A DNA stretch of 64,000 nucleotides, taken from assembly GCF_034092375.1 (NCBI RefSeq), contig NZ_CP139302.1:620001-684000 (forward strand), read 5' to 3'. This document shows, one piece after another, positions 19,739-29,046 of this stretch. Every line of letters starts with the position of its first letter. Position 1 is the stretch's first letter. This stretch comes from Prochlorococcus sp. MIT 1300. GTDB taxonomy: Bacteria > Cyanobacteriota > Cyanobacteriia > PCC-6307 > Cyanobiaceae. Both the position numbers and the translations under genes were made by a program. A model generated the notes under the pieces. That model had not been told where the DNA came from. It did not search any database and was given only the letters and a program-made list of their open reading frames with translations.

Positions 19739-19763
19739 CCTACTTAGTAATGTCCCCAAGTAG
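19739..19763 (+). promoter_or_regulatory. Inverted repeat upstream of sodN
   Basis: CCTACTT and AAGTAGG (7-base stem, 11-base loop) lie just in front of sodN, after the FKBP stop. This could be a weak terminator of the FKBP gene or an operator for the nickel-SOD genes. No T-run follows. The assignment is an inference from position only. Confidence 0.3.
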
Positions 19764-19778
19764 GCTGTAAACAGGCAC

Positions 19779-20264
19779 ATGATTAACGAGATGTTCCGCT
19801 CGGCACTTTCAACAATTCTCAATTTCCTTCCTGCTCAAACAGCTGAGGCCCATTGTGATGGTCCTTGTGGTGTCTATGACCCTGCCTCAGCACGAGTTGC
19901 AGCAGAAGCAGTTTTGTCAATGACTAAAAAGCTCATTGCCATGGCACCGCCTACAAGCAGTGATCCAAAAGCTTGGGCGGAATACAACAACACATTCTCC
20001 CGCTATGTCGCTGTAAAAGAGGAACAAGCCCAAGAAACCAAAAAGGAACTACTAATTCTTTGGACTGATTACTTCAAACCAGAGCATTTAGCCACCTTCC
20101 CAGACCTTCATGACACCTTCTGGAAAGCTGCAAAATTATGTAGTGCTTGCAAGGTCAACATTGATCAAGAAAAAGCCCAAGAGCTAATGAGCTCTGTGGA
20201 GAAAATCCACAACATGTTTTGGCAATCAAAAGGTCGTTCTGACGCCTGGGACACTGCAAGTTAA
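19779..20264 (+). CDS. sodN: Nickel superoxide dismutase precursor
   Basis: A 161-residue pro-SodN that dismutates superoxide with a single nickel ion. The metal hook HCDGPCGVYDP begins right after a leader peptide of about 23 residues ending in AEA, whose removal exposes the N-terminal histidine ligand. The remainder is the four-helix bundle (EAVLSMTKKLIAMAPP, NNTFSRYVAVKEEQAQETKK). The SodX protease gene follows 37 bases downstream and a nickel permease converges on it, so this is a complete nickel-SOD locus. Marine cyanobacteria often use SodN in place of iron SOD. Confidence 0.97.
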   Translation: MINEMFRSALSTILNFLPAQTAEAHCDGPCGVYDPASARVAAEAVLSMTKKLIAMAPPTSSDPKAWAEYNNTFSRYVAVKEEQAQETKKELLILWTDYFKPEHLATFPDLHDTFWKAAKLCSACKVNIDQEKAQELMSSVEKIHNMFWQSKGRSDAWDTAS

Positions 20265-20301
20265 TTTAAAAAAAGGCTTTAACCAGCCTGATCCAAACTG
20301 G

Positions 20302-20721
20302 TTGTTTCTTGCAAAGATACTAAGTGGGAGCCTTAGACATTGTCGTGTTGAAGGCTATTCAATGCTGCCAACACTTGCTCCTAAGGATATCGTTATCTTC
20401 CGTCCAACAAATGAACAAGATTTATCTCTAAAAGAAGGTTGTTTAGTTGTTGTAAGCCACCCGCTTAAACCAGAAGTATTAATGATTAAACGTATCTACC
20501 GATTAACACAACATGGATTTGATCTGAGAGGTGATAACGAAGTGGGAAGTATCGATAGCAGACAATTTGGGTTGGTCAACAATTTTTGCCTGAGAGGTAT
20601 TGTCGAACAAGTCTTTAAAGTTCAAACAGCTCAAATAGGACCATTTGGTTCATTTAAAAAATTAAAGCAGAAGTTTTTTGAAGCCAAAAGAATCCTGTTA
20701 CAACTGATAGCCCACCAGTAA
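20302..20721 (+). CDS. sodX: SodX, nickel-SOD maturation protease (S26 family)
   Basis: A 139-residue serine protease of the signal-peptidase S26 type. The serine nucleophile is in CRVEGYSMLPTLAPKD and the general-base lysine in VLMIKRIYRL. RGDNEVGSIDSRQFG is the usual box E. It cleaves the SodN leader. The start is uncertain. The frame opens upstream into the sodN end, and the first usable codon is TTG at 20302; the first ATG is inside the catalytic box and would be too late. Its last 68 bases overlap the convergent nickel permease gene. Confidence 0.9.
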   Translation: MFLAKILSGSLRHCRVEGYSMLPTLAPKDIVIFRPTNEQDLSLKEGCLVVVSHPLKPEVLMIKRIYRLTQHGFDLRGDNEVGSIDSRQFGLVNNFCLRGIVEQVFKVQTAQIGPFGSFKKLKQKFFEAKRILLQLIAHQ

Positions 20722-21322
20722 GTCCAATAATGACTGGAAATCTCCTTCTTCCAGCATACACAGTTGCATTAGAAATCACTAAAACAAAAGCTCCCATTGC
20801 TGCAACTGAACCAAACAAAAACGCAGTCATATATAGCACTGCCCCGAACGCAGGAAGAGCCAATGCTGGTATAACTGCAAGCAAATGGCTGGCACCTGCT
20901 AAACCATGGAGGACACCAAGGCTGGTAGCAGCATGACTATGACTTAGGTGTCCTTTATCACCTCTGAAATGCATGTGTAGATGCTTATGGGAGGTATTCT
21001 CATCATGCATATGCTTATGACTATGTATATAAAATCCTAAAGAGCTTCTAATAGCTAAAGCACCTATAACAAGCAGCAATAAGCCAACAGTAAATTCTGC
21101 AAAGGTAGAAAGTTTTTCAATCTGAGCAATGTCCTTAAAAAGTATTGCTAGTCCTGACAAAAGCAATACGCCTGTTGAATGTCCAAGGCCCCAAGCCATA
21201 CCACCTTTCAATGCTTTGGCTGGGCTCTTTAAAGAGCTTGGCGCCATGGCCACAAGATGATCGGCACCCCCTACAACATGAAGTGCACCTGCAGCAAAGC
21301 CTGTAAGGACGCTGATTAACAT
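20654..21322 (-). CDS. Nickel permease-like membrane protein (HupE/NicO type)
   Basis: A 222-residue protein with about six membrane segments. A first histidine motif lies in LHVVGGADHLVAMAP, a second region in GMAWGLGHSTGVLLL, a His-rich loop (HSHKHMHDENTSHKHLHMHF) at about residues 110-130, and a repeat motif in LGVLHGLAGASHLLAVIP. The HxxxxDH-like signatures fit nickel or cobalt transporters. Its place next to sodN-sodX supports nickel import for the dismutase; in marine Synechococcus a gene in this position has been named sodT. It overlaps the sodX 3' end on the opposite strand. Confidence 0.85.
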   Translation of the reverse strand: MLISVLTGFAAGALHVVGGADHLVAMAPSSLKSPAKALKGGMAWGLGHSTGVLLLSGLAILFKDIAQIEKLSTFAEFTVGLLLLVIGALAIRSSLGFYIHSHKHMHDENTSHKHLHMHFRGDKGHLSHSHAATSLGVLHGLAGASHLLAVIPALALPAFGAVLYMTAFLFGSVAAMGAFVLVISNATVYAGRRRFPVIIGLTGGLSVVTGFFWLQKTSALIF

Positions 21323-21429
21323 AGAAAAACAATGAACAAACTAATTTTGTCTAATTGCATCAGTTTGAAAGAAGCCTCTAAGTATTAGCAATTATGAATC
21401 GTAGCTGATTACAAAAACCTTAAATGTTC

Positions 21430-22314
21430 TCAACCCCGTATTAGCTTTTGCAAAGCAACATAGACGTCCATTTGCTTCATCAACGACTCTCCAACCAATA
21501 CAGCCGCTGCACCTGCAGAATGAACCCTATCCAAATCACCCCGGGTAAACAAGCCAGATTCACTTACCAGCAAACAGCCTTCTTGACTTAATTCATCTTT
21601 AAATCGCTTCCCAAGTGACTCGGTTGTAGCCAGGTCGGTTTCAAAAGTAGTTAGATCACGATTATTGATTCCTACTAACGGGAAATTCCCAAGTGCAAGT
21701 ATGCGCTGAAGTTCTTCCTCATTGTGTACTTCCACCAACACATTTAAAGTCAATGATTTTGCCACCTTATTTAAATAAGTAAGATCCTGATCAGAAAGAA
21801 TTGATGCTATTAATAAAACTGCATCCGCACCAGCAGCTCTCGATTGATAAAGTTGATATGGTGAAAGGATAAAATCCTTGCAAAGGATAGGCAGATCAAC
21901 CTGTTTTCTTATGTCTACAAGATAATCAAATCCACCCTGAAAAAAATGCTTGTCAGTTAATACCGATATACAACTTGCTCCTCCCTTAGCGTAAGCCAAG
22001 GCAATAGACACTGGGTCAAAGTCCTCTCGTATAACTCCTTTACTTGGACTAGCTTTCTTAACCTCAGCTATAACCGCAGGCAAAATTGGTGCACTTCTAA
22101 GTGCCTTAAGGAAATCCTTTGTAGGAGGAAGTTCAAATATCTTTTTTTGCAATTTTTCCAAAGGAACACGTTTTCTTAAATTTTCAACTTCTCTATCTTT
22201 TTCCCAAACAATCTTCTCAAGAATATTGCGCGGCTGACTATCTTCATGAGGAATGGAATATTCCAGGCTGGCAACTTTTACACTTGGATTGGGAGGCCTA
22301 CGACGTATTTCCAT
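21430..22314 (-). CDS. trpC: TrpC, indole-3-glycerol phosphate synthase
   Basis: A 294-residue TIM-barrel enzyme of tryptophan synthesis that closes the indole ring from CdRP. Motifs are [20 protein letters not shown] (phosphate and catalytic Lys), [42 protein letters not shown] and [13 protein letters not shown]. The extra N-terminal 40 residues ([20 protein letters not shown]) are usual in cyanobacterial TrpC. lpd lies 31 bases upstream on the same strand. Confidence 0.97.
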   Translation of the reverse strand: MEIRRRPPNPSVKVASLEYSIPHEDSQPRNILEKIVWEKDREVENLRKRVPLEKLQKKIFELPPTKDFLKALRSAPILPAVIAEVKKASPSKGVIREDFDPVSIALAYAKGGASCISVLTDKHFFQGGFDYLVDIRKQVDLPILCKDFILSPYQLYQSRAAGADAVLLIASILSDQDLTYLNKVAKSLTLNVLVEVHNEEELQRILALGNFPLVGINNRDLTTFETDLATTESLGKRFKDELSQEGCLLVSESGLFTRGDLDRVHSAGAAAVLVGESLMKQMDVYVALQKLIRG

Positions 22315-22345
22315 TTTAAATTTGTATGAATTACTGGATTTTAGG

Positions 22346-23800
22346 TTAATTAGAATCTAACTTATTAAGCTGATGAACAGCTTGTTTGTAAGCAACTTCA
22401 ACAACTTCACTAAGAGTAGGGTGGGTATGAACTTCACAAGACAATTCTTTAACACTCTGGCGCCTTGCTATTGCATTAGAGACCTCTTGAATAAGGTCTG
22501 CAGCATGCAGACCAAAAATATGTGCGCCTAATACCTCTCCTGTGTCTTTCCTAAATAGCAACTTCATAAGACCATCACCTTCATTTTCCGCCAATGCTTT
22601 TGAGTTAGCTTTAAAATAACTTCGCACGCTTCCTAATTCAAAGCCAGATTCATCAGATAGTTTCCTCGCCTCTAATTCAGAAAGTCCTACCGAACTAATT
22701 TCTGGATGTGTAAAAGTAGCCGCAGGAATACTTCTATAGTCAATTAATCTTGAATTACCAAGTATATTGTCAACCGCTATAGTTCCTTGCGCCGCTGCAG
22801 TATGAGCAAGCATCATTTTTCCAGTTAAATCTCCCACAGCCCATAAATTGGGGATAGGTTTTCCATCTACTAATACACGCATATGATCATCTACTGGTAC
22901 AAATCCTCGATTAGTTTCTATACCTAAACAACTAAGGTTGAGTTCTTCACTTGAAGGGACTCGCCCTGTGGCAACCAATACTGCATCGACCTCAAGCTGT
23001 TCTAATGGTTCTTTAGTCTTCGTGTCTGCAAGATCAATTTTCACAGGGCATCCAGGTACAATTTTGTTTGCCAAAACCCCTGCACGAGCATCAATATCCC
23101 GACCATCAATTAGTTGTCTTTTAGCCAATTTGGTGAGATCAACATCAAAAGTTGGCATCACCCGCTCAAGAGCTTCGATCATTGTCACTTCGCAACCAAG
23201 CGCCGTATAAACATCCGCAAATTCCAAACCTATATAGCCGCTACCGATTATTGCTATCCATCTAGGCAACCATTCAAGATTTACCGCTTCATCACTAGTA
23301 AAAACAGTACGGCCATCAGTCTCAATTCCCGGAGGTACAAAAGGGTCAGAGCCTGTAGCAAGAATAATGTTTCGAGAACTTAAAACCCTATCAACTCCAT
23401 TCTTATCTCTAACACCGACTCTCTGAGGCCCCTCTAAGCGGCCAGAGCCAAGAAGGATAGTTACACCAACTCTTTCAAGACTCTTAGTGAGGTTAGTGCG
23501 AATAGTTTTAACCAAATTATTCGCATGTTCAGCAATTTTTCTCCTTTCAAAACGTACCGGAGACGCATGAATTCCAAAACCAGAAAGATGAGCAGAATCT
23601 GCCAGTTCACGAACCTTTCCACTTGCAGCCAACAAAGCCTTAGAAGGCACACAACCTCGATTCACGCATGTGCCTCCCATTTCTCGCGACTCAACAATGG
23701 CCACCTTTAGGCCTTTCTCAGCAGCATGCTTTGCGGCATCAAAGCCCCCATAACCTGCGCCGATAACTATGAGATCAAAGTCGAAACTGGCTTCCTTCAC
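22346..23800 (-). CDS. lpd: Lpd, dihydrolipoyl dehydrogenase (E3)
   Basis: A 484-residue FAD flavoprotein that reoxidises lipoyl groups of pyruvate dehydrogenase and the glycine cleavage system. It has an FAD-binding [17 protein letters not shown], the redox disulfide in [16 protein letters not shown], an NAD-binding [20 protein letters not shown], and the C-terminal HAHPTLSE-type motif here as [13 protein letters not shown]. The gene overlaps the upstream methyltransferase gene by 4 bases. Confidence 0.97.
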   Translation of the reverse strand: MKEASFDFDLIVIGAGYGGFDAAKHAAEKGLKVAIVESREMGGTCVNRGCVPSKALLAASGKVRELADSAHLSGFGIHASPVRFERRKIAEHANNLVKTIRTNLTKSLERVGVTILLGSGRLEGPQRVGVRDKNGVDRVLSSRNIILATGSDPFVPPGIETDGRTVFTSDEAVNLEWLPRWIAIIGSGYIGLEFADVYTALGCEVTMIEALERVMPTFDVDLTKLAKRQLIDGRDIDARAGVLANKIVPGCPVKIDLADTKTKEPLEQLEVDAVLVATGRVPSSEELNLSCLGIETNRGFVPVDDHMRVLVDGKPIPNLWAVGDLTGKMMLAHTAAAQGTIAVDNILGNSRLIDYRSIPAATFTHPEISSVGLSELEARKLSDESGFELGSVRSYFKANSKALAENEGDGLMKLLFRKDTGEVLGAHIFGLHAADLIQEVSNAIARRQSVKELSCEVHTHPTLSEVVEVAYKQAVHQLNKLDSN

Positions 23801-24657
23801 TCGAGCTTTTGCATTGTCTTGGTCATTTTGGCCCTTCGTCGCTCAAGAAGCATCGGAACTGCTGCAGCTGCCACATTGAGTGACTCAACATTTGAGCTAT
23901 GAGGGAGGGTAACTCCATGCGTACAACAGCTCTTAAGAAGTGGATGTATACCTGATCCTTCATTACCCAACAACAAAATGGTTGGCTTATTCCAATCAAG
24001 TTCCCAATAAGGTAAAACCGGAAAAATATCTGAAAAACCTGGAACAAAACTTCCAACAATTTGCTGGCCTGCTTTTGCACAAAGCCTGAGTTGATGTTCA
24101 AGCTTTAAGACACCCTTGCTTGCATCATCATCACCAAAACGACAAATTGGCATTCGAAGCAAAGCCCCTGAAGAAGCCCTAATAGCCTTTTGAGACATGG
24201 GGTCAGCACCGCCAGCCAGCCAAACAGCTTGAATTTCCGCAGCTAAAGCAGTTCTCAACAAAGTTCCTAAGTTCCCAGGATCTTGCAGACGATCTAAAGC
24301 TAAAACAAAATTGCTATGAGGCCTAGGCAAAGGAAGTGCTGAGATAGGTATTAAAGAAGCAACTCCATCAGGGCTAACTGTAGTTACTGAGGCAGCCAAC
24401 ACTGAAGGAGTGACCTCATATATTTGAGTTTCTGAATTTATCTCTCGCAGGATTGATTGATTTGCATCCATCCACAATCTTGTTGCAACAAGTTCTTTAG
24501 GCAGAGAACCTACTTTTAGAGCTTCTTCTAACAAATGTGTACCTTCTAATAACAGCATCGAATGTTCTTTTCTCCCTTCTCGTGTGGCAATTGACCTCAA
24601 TCGCTTAACGAGGGGATTCCTTCGGCTTTTAATAACAGTAGTGGGAATAATATTAAT
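23797..24657 (-). CDS. SPOUT (SpoU/TrmH-type) RNA 2'-O-methyltransferase, probable ATT start
   Basis: An RNA ribose methyltransferase with an N-terminal substrate-binding domain (LLLEGTHLLEEALKVG). The knot domain has LALDRLQDPGNLGTLLRTA, LLLGNEGSGIHPLL and LPHSSNVESLNVAAAA. The target RNA is not evident. The only ATG/GTG/TTG start near the N-terminus is TTG at 24600, but the codons upstream still encode the conserved family beginning (IKSRRNPLVKRLRS), and the frame is open back to a stop well inside the preceding gene. The best start is ATT at 24657, 7 bases after GAGGT. That gives 286 residues. Confidence 0.88.
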   Translation of the reverse strand: MNIIPTTVIKSRRNPLVKRLRSIATREGRKEHSMLLLEGTHLLEEALKVGSLPKELVATRLWMDANQSILREINSETQIYEVTPSVLAASVTTVSPDGVASLIPISALPLPRPHSNFVLALDRLQDPGNLGTLLRTALAAEIQAVWLAGGADPMSQKAIRASSGALLRMPICRFGDDDASKGVLKLEHQLRLCAKAGQQIVGSFVPGFSDIFPVLPYWELDWNKPTILLLGNEGSGIHPLLKSCCTHGVTLPHSSNVESLNVAAAAVPMLLERRRAKMTKTMQKLE

Positions 24658-24667
24658 AGTTAGTACC

Positions 24668-24916
24668 TCAAAAATCCTGTTGTTTTCTAACCCTTAACCC
24701 TTCACCAAGAAGCAACTTTTGTCCTTCTACTTCCATTCCATTAACTATAGAGATTTGTCCTTTTACCCCTTCGCCTTCGAGGTTTTTAATAAGCTCTTTC
24801 ATAAGCTGCTCTTCTACAGCAGTCTGATCAATTTGATCTGGCGTAAGAAGTTCTACAAACTTCCCAACTTTTGAAGCCACAAGTTCGGAAGCATTAGAAA
24901 TCTTCAACAAAATCAT
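24668..24916 (-). CDS. Conserved small protein of unknown function (82 aa)
   Basis: An 82-residue acidic protein: ILLKISNASELVASKVGKF, LTPDQIDQTAVEEQLMKELI, GQKLLLGEGLRVRKQQDF. No enzymatic motif is seen. Its stop codon is embedded in TGAGGT, which also supplies the ribosome-binding site of the methyltransferase gene, so the two are translationally coupled. It is transcribed away from tRNA-Leu(CAG). Confidence 0.65.
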   Translation of the reverse strand: MILLKISNASELVASKVGKFVELLTPDQIDQTAVEEQLMKELIKNLEGEGVKGQISIVNGMEVEGQKLLLGEGLRVRKQQDF

Positions 24917-24950
24917 TTCAAACAGAAAAAACCAGACCTACTCAAAATAG

Positions 24951-25034
24951 TGCGGATGGGGAGACTTGAACTCCCATGACATTGCTGTCACTAGTACCTG
25001 AAACTAGCGCGTCTACCGATTCCGCCACATCCGC
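24951..25034 (-). tRNA. tRNA-Leu (anticodon CAG)
   Basis: Read on the minus strand it begins GCGGATGTGGCGGAATCGGT and ends CATCCGC plus A. The acceptor stem is perfect. The anticodon loop is TTCAGGT (CAG), there is a long variable arm (class II), and the T-arm has GTTCAAGTC. CCA is not encoded. It lies head to head with murA. Confidence 0.96.
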
Positions 25035-25186
25035 CTGAACATGCCGTGAAACCGACGGTCTGACCCTAAAGCATCAACAACTAGGTTTTTGACACCATAC
25101 AAATAATCCACCAGTTCATGCTCTGGACGGCTGGACGCAATCAAATTCTCTTGTCAATATGGGCCGAAAGAAGTAGTGAACACGAC

Positions 25187-26485
25187 ATGCCCTTCGCGGC
25201 CAGAGTCTCTCAAGAGATTAAAAAGCCGCATCTTCAAATCAGAGGAGAGTCCTCCTTGTCTGGAGAAATAAAAGTAAGTGGAGCAAAAAATTCAGCGCTT
25301 GTTTTGATGGCAGCTGCGCTATTAACTGATGAGTCTTTAATCCTGAACAATGTTCCTGAGCTAACTGATATTGATGGGATGAGTGCAATCCTCCAATTTA
25401 TGGGGGTAAAGCTAAGTAGATCCCAAAGTTCACTTCAATTGAATGCCAATCAAATTCAACATGTTGAACCTCCCTATGATCTCGTCCATGGACTGAGGGC
25501 AAGTTTTTTCTGCATAGGCCCTCTTTTAGGAAGACTTGGAAAAGCAAAAATACCTCTACCTGGTGGTTGCAGAATCGGGGCAAGGCCTGTAGCGGAACAT
25601 ATCAAGGGGCTCAAAGCTCTTGGAGCAGTTGTAAGTGTTGAGCATGGAGTGGTATCAGCCTCAGTGCCAGGGCTTTCAAGGAAATTAAAAGGTGCATCTG
25701 TAGTACTGGATTGTCCCAGCGTTGGTGCAACAGAAACTCTAATAATGGCCTCAGTCCTGGCTCATGGCACAAGCACAATAGAAAATGCAGCCCAAGAACC
25801 TGAAGTTCAGGATTTAGCAAACCTGCTCAATGAGATGGGAGCCAAAGTCGTTGGTGCAGGGGGGCCGACAATAACCGTGGAGGGCGTTGAAAAACTTTAT
25901 GGCTGCAATTACAGCGTTATTCCAGACCGTATAGAAGCTGCCACCTTTCTTCTCGCAGCAGCAATAACACGCTCAATAATTACAGTGAAGCCAATTGTTC
26001 CTGAGCACCTCAACGCAGTTCTACAGAAACTTAGGGATTGCGGCTGTGAACTTAGATATGAGAATAATTCAATAACCATTTTCCCAGGGGATATAAAAGG
26101 TGTTGATATAACTACGCAACCATTTCCAGGCTTCCCTACAGACTTACAAGCCCCATTCATGGCACTGCTAGCAACTGCTCAAGGGACCAGTGTCGTCACA
26201 GAAAAAATCTATGAAAACCGCATGCAACATGTTGCGGAACTCGAACGAATGGGTGCATGCATACGCCTCCAAGGCAATACAGCTGTCATAGAAGGAGTAC
26301 CTCAATTAAGCGCTGCGCCGATTTTCGGAACGGACTTAAGAGCAGCTGCTGCAATGGTTCTTGCAGGCCTTGCAGCAAAAGGCACCAGTCAATTAGAAGG
26401 CCTCAAGCATCTTGATAGAGGCTATGAAAACTTTGAAAAGAAGCTAAATCTTGCAGGGGCAAATATCCTCAGACATCAAAATTAA
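25187..26485 (+). CDS. murA: MurA, UDP-N-acetylglucosamine 1-carboxyvinyltransferase
   Basis: First committed enzyme of peptidoglycan synthesis, adding enolpyruvate to UDP-GlcNAc. Motifs are LSGEIKVSGAKNSALVLMAA (substrate-binding KN), PGGCRIGARPVAEHIKGL (the position of the catalytic cysteine, present here in PGGCRIG), YSVIPDRIEAATFLLAA and PGFPTDLQAPFMALL. The frame opens further upstream to an ATG at 25118; I prefer 25187 (MPFAARVSQE) because it leaves the normal N-terminal length. Flanked by two tRNA-Leu genes. Confidence 0.96.
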   Translation: MPFAARVSQEIKKPHLQIRGESSLSGEIKVSGAKNSALVLMAAALLTDESLILNNVPELTDIDGMSAILQFMGVKLSRSQSSLQLNANQIQHVEPPYDLVHGLRASFFCIGPLLGRLGKAKIPLPGGCRIGARPVAEHIKGLKALGAVVSVEHGVVSASVPGLSRKLKGASVVLDCPSVGATETLIMASVLAHGTSTIENAAQEPEVQDLANLLNEMGAKVVGAGGPTITVEGVEKLYGCNYSVIPDRIEAATFLLAAAITRSIITVKPIVPEHLNAVLQKLRDCGCELRYENNSITIFPGDIKGVDITTQPFPGFPTDLQAPFMALLATAQGTSVVTEKIYENRMQHVAELERMGACIRLQGNTAVIEGVPQLSAAPIFGTDLRAAAAMVLAGLAAKGTSQLEGLKHLDRGYENFEKKLNLAGANILRHQN

Positions 26486-26512
26486 GACCAGACTCACATA
26501 AACTGTTTCCAT

Positions 26513-26594
26513 GGGAGCGTGCCGGAATTGGTAGACGGACTCGACTCAAAATCGAGCGCCTTAGGGCATGTGGGTTCAAGTCCCACCGCTCCCA
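26513..26594 (+). tRNA. tRNA-Leu (anticodon CAA)
   Basis: Acceptor GGGAGCG pairs with CGCTCCC, followed by discriminator A. D-arm GCCGGAATTGGTAGACGG, anticodon loop CTCAAAA (CAA), a long variable arm, and T-loop GTTCAAGTC. It lies between murA and argD. The argD reading frame happens to run open through it, which is why the true argD start must be placed after the tRNA. Confidence 0.96.
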
Positions 26595-26602
26595 CTTCAA
26601 TA

Positions 26603-27787
26603 ATGGGTACTTACCAACGCTTCCCTGTAACTCTTGTAAGAGGAAAAGGGTGTTGGGTTTGGGATGACTCAGGGAAACGTTACTTAGATGCTGTTGCAGG
26701 CATTGCCACTTGCAGTCTTGGGCATAGTGACAAGGTTCTAAGAGATTCACTGTCTAAGCAATTAAATAAGATTCAACACATTTCTAATCTCTATAAAATT
26801 CAAGAGCAGGAAGAACTTGCAAATTGGCTGGTTGCAAATAGTTGTGCCGATAGTGTGTTCTTCTGTAATAGCGGCGCAGAGGCCAATGAGGCGGCAATCA
26901 AACTCGCTCGCAAATATGGAAATACCAAGTTAAATCTTAATGAATCCATTATTCTTTCAGCGAAGGGAAGTTTTCATGGAAGGACTCTTGCTGCAGTTAG
27001 TGCAACTGGGCAACCTAATTATCACAAAGGTTTTGAACCAATAGTTAAAGGCTTTAAATATTTTCCCTATAACAATTCAGATGCCTTTGAAGCACTGCTA
27101 CTCGAAATTAAATCCTCTAGAGAAACTGTTTCAGCAGTTTTGATAGAACCCCTTCAAGGAGAGGGAGGGGTATATCCAGGGGAATTAAATTTCTTTAAAA
27201 GTCTTAGAAACCTCTGTACAAAAGAAAAGATATTACTGATCTTCGACGAAGTTCAAACTGGAATGGGACGAACAGGAACCCTATGGGGATATGAACAGCT
27301 AGGTATAGAACCAGATGCCTTTACTGTTGCAAAAGGTTTGGGAGGAGGCCATGCTATAGGGGCCTTATTAGTTAAAAACCATGCAAACATATTTAAACCT
27401 GGTGACCATGCAAGTACTTTTGGAGGAAATCCTTTTGCCTGCAAAGCTGGGTTAACTGTTTGCAAAGAAATTGTCAAGAGAAACCTTCTTTCAAATGTTC
27501 AACAACGAGGCCATCAATTATCTGAAGGTCTCATAGAGCTCATTAGTAAATTTCCTAAAGAATTAAAAGAGGTTAGGGGGCTTGGCCTAATCCAAGGCCT
27601 AGTCCTTAATCAAGATACTAAAATAAGCTCAAAGCTAATTGCAGAAACAGCTCTTCAACAAAAACTTTTAGTAGTTCCAGCAGGGGCAAATGTAATCAGA
27701 ATAATTCCGCCACTAATAATCAAGAAGAATGAAGTAAACGAACTCTTATCAAGGCTTGAATCAACATTAAAACTCTTATTCACTTGA
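26603..27787 (+). CDS. argD: ArgD, acetylornithine aminotransferase
   Basis: A PLP class III aminotransferase of arginine synthesis. It has FFCNSGAEANEAAIKLARKY, KGSFHGRTLAAVSATGQ, LLIFDEVQTGMGRTGTLW (Asp that holds the PLP ring) and the PLP lysine in AFTVAKGLGGGHAIGALL. The start is MGTYQRFPVTLVRGKG, the first ATG after tRNA-Leu(CAA), 8 bases from it. The stop overlaps the folC start as TTGA. Confidence 0.96.
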   Translation: MGTYQRFPVTLVRGKGCWVWDDSGKRYLDAVAGIATCSLGHSDKVLRDSLSKQLNKIQHISNLYKIQEQEELANWLVANSCADSVFFCNSGAEANEAAIKLARKYGNTKLNLNESIILSAKGSFHGRTLAAVSATGQPNYHKGFEPIVKGFKYFPYNNSDAFEALLLEIKSSRETVSAVLIEPLQGEGGVYPGELNFFKSLRNLCTKEKILLIFDEVQTGMGRTGTLWGYEQLGIEPDAFTVAKGLGGGHAIGALLVKNHANIFKPGDHASTFGGNPFACKAGLTVCKEIVKRNLLSNVQQRGHQLSEGLIELISKFPKELKEVRGLGLIQGLVLNQDTKISSKLIAETALQQKLLVVPAGANVIRIIPPLIIKKNEVNELLSRLESTLKLLFT

Positions 27788-29031
27788 AGCAAATAAATAC
27801 TCTGTCATCACAAAGCTTCAATGACTTAATACCAGAACTTGAACAGTTCGGCATGCATCTTGGACTGGAAAGAATAAAAAGAGCTCTCAAAGATTTGGGG
27901 GGACCCTCCCAAGATATTCCTGCTATACAAATAATAGGCACGAACGGGAAAGGTTCAATAGCAAGTTTTCTGCAAAGCATTTTTAAAATTGCCAACATCC
28001 ATACAGGTGTATACACCTCTCCACATTTAATTAGTTGGTGCGAGCGAATACAAGTAGACAAGGAGTTGATTAGCCCTACAGATCTACGCACATTCCTTAC
28101 CAAGATCAAACAAATTGCCGAGAAACACAAACTAACTCCTTTTGAATATGTTACTGCAACTGCATTTGATTACTTTTCAACTAGAAATGTCGATTTATTA
28201 GTATTAGAAGCAGGACTTGGGGGAAGATTAGATGCAACCTCAATCCATCCAAATAGGAAAATAATTGCCATTGCCTCAATTGGGTTAGATCATTGCCAAC
28301 ACTTAGGCAATAGTTTGCAGGAAATTTCAAAAGAAAAAACAGCTGCAATACCTAATGACGCAATAGTAATTAGTGGCCCACAACATCCTCAGGTGGCTGA
28401 AATAATCCAGAAAGAAACTGAAATAAAAAAGGCCACTTTAAAATGGGTATCTAAAGTTCCAAAGGAATGGAAGTTAGGTTTAAGAGGAGAGATTCAAAGG
28501 CAAAATGCTGCTGTTGCAAAGGCTGTTATTGAAGCAATTTCCTTAATTGGCTGGAACATCAGTAAAGAAGAAATTAAAACTGGACTCAGTCAAGCTAGTT
28601 GGCCAGGGAGAATGCAATTCGCAACTTGGAGGGGACTACCTGTAGTGATTGATGGAGCACACAATCCTCACGCAGCTAAGCAACTCTCAATAGAAAGAGC
28701 TGCTTTGACAGAACAAGACACAAGTACTTGCTGGATTCTGGGAATCCAATCACACAAACAGGGGCCAGAAATTCTTCGTTACCTTCTAAAGCCCGGTGAT
28801 AAGGCTTGGATAGTTCCAATACCTGGTCACAGTCACTGGCAACAAAGACAACTCTCAGAAGCCTGTCAGGATCTCAAAAATCAACTCATTTCAGCCAAAT
28901 CAGCTGAAGACGCATTGTGCAAAATCTTCTCTATGGGCCATTGGCCAAGTCCTCCTCCCTTGATAGCAGGTTCTCTATATCTTCTGGGTAATCTTCTCGC
29001 AACAGGGATAATCAAGCAAAGTAGTCAGTAA
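27784..29031 (+). CDS. folC: FolC, dihydrofolate / folylpolyglutamate synthase
   Basis: A 415-residue Mur-ligase-type ATPase that adds glutamate to dihydropteroate or folate. The P-loop is IIGTNGKGSIASFLQ, followed by TGVYTSPHLISWCERIQ, LVLEAGLGGRLDATS, ASIGLDHCQHLG and VIDGAHNPHAAKQLS. The start is TTG, overlapping the argD stop in TTGA, which indicates translational coupling. Confidence 0.95.
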   Translation: MKQINTLSSQSFNDLIPELEQFGMHLGLERIKRALKDLGGPSQDIPAIQIIGTNGKGSIASFLQSIFKIANIHTGVYTSPHLISWCERIQVDKELISPTDLRTFLTKIKQIAEKHKLTPFEYVTATAFDYFSTRNVDLLVLEAGLGGRLDATSIHPNRKIIAIASIGLDHCQHLGNSLQEISKEKTAAIPNDAIVISGPQHPQVAEIIQKETEIKKATLKWVSKVPKEWKLGLRGEIQRQNAAVAKAVIEAISLIGWNISKEEIKTGLSQASWPGRMQFATWRGLPVVIDGAHNPHAAKQLSIERAALTEQDTSTCWILGIQSHKQGPEILRYLLKPGDKAWIVPIPGHSHWQQRQLSEACQDLKNQLISAKSAEDALCKIFSMGHWPSPPPLIAGSLYLLGNLLATGIIKQSSQ

Positions 29032-29046
29032 TTGCCTTCTCAAATC

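Noticed and set aside
26519-26602. Upstream extension of argD through tRNA-Leu(CAA)
   Set aside because: Those codons are the tRNA gene. The aminotransferase similarity begins at ATG 26603.
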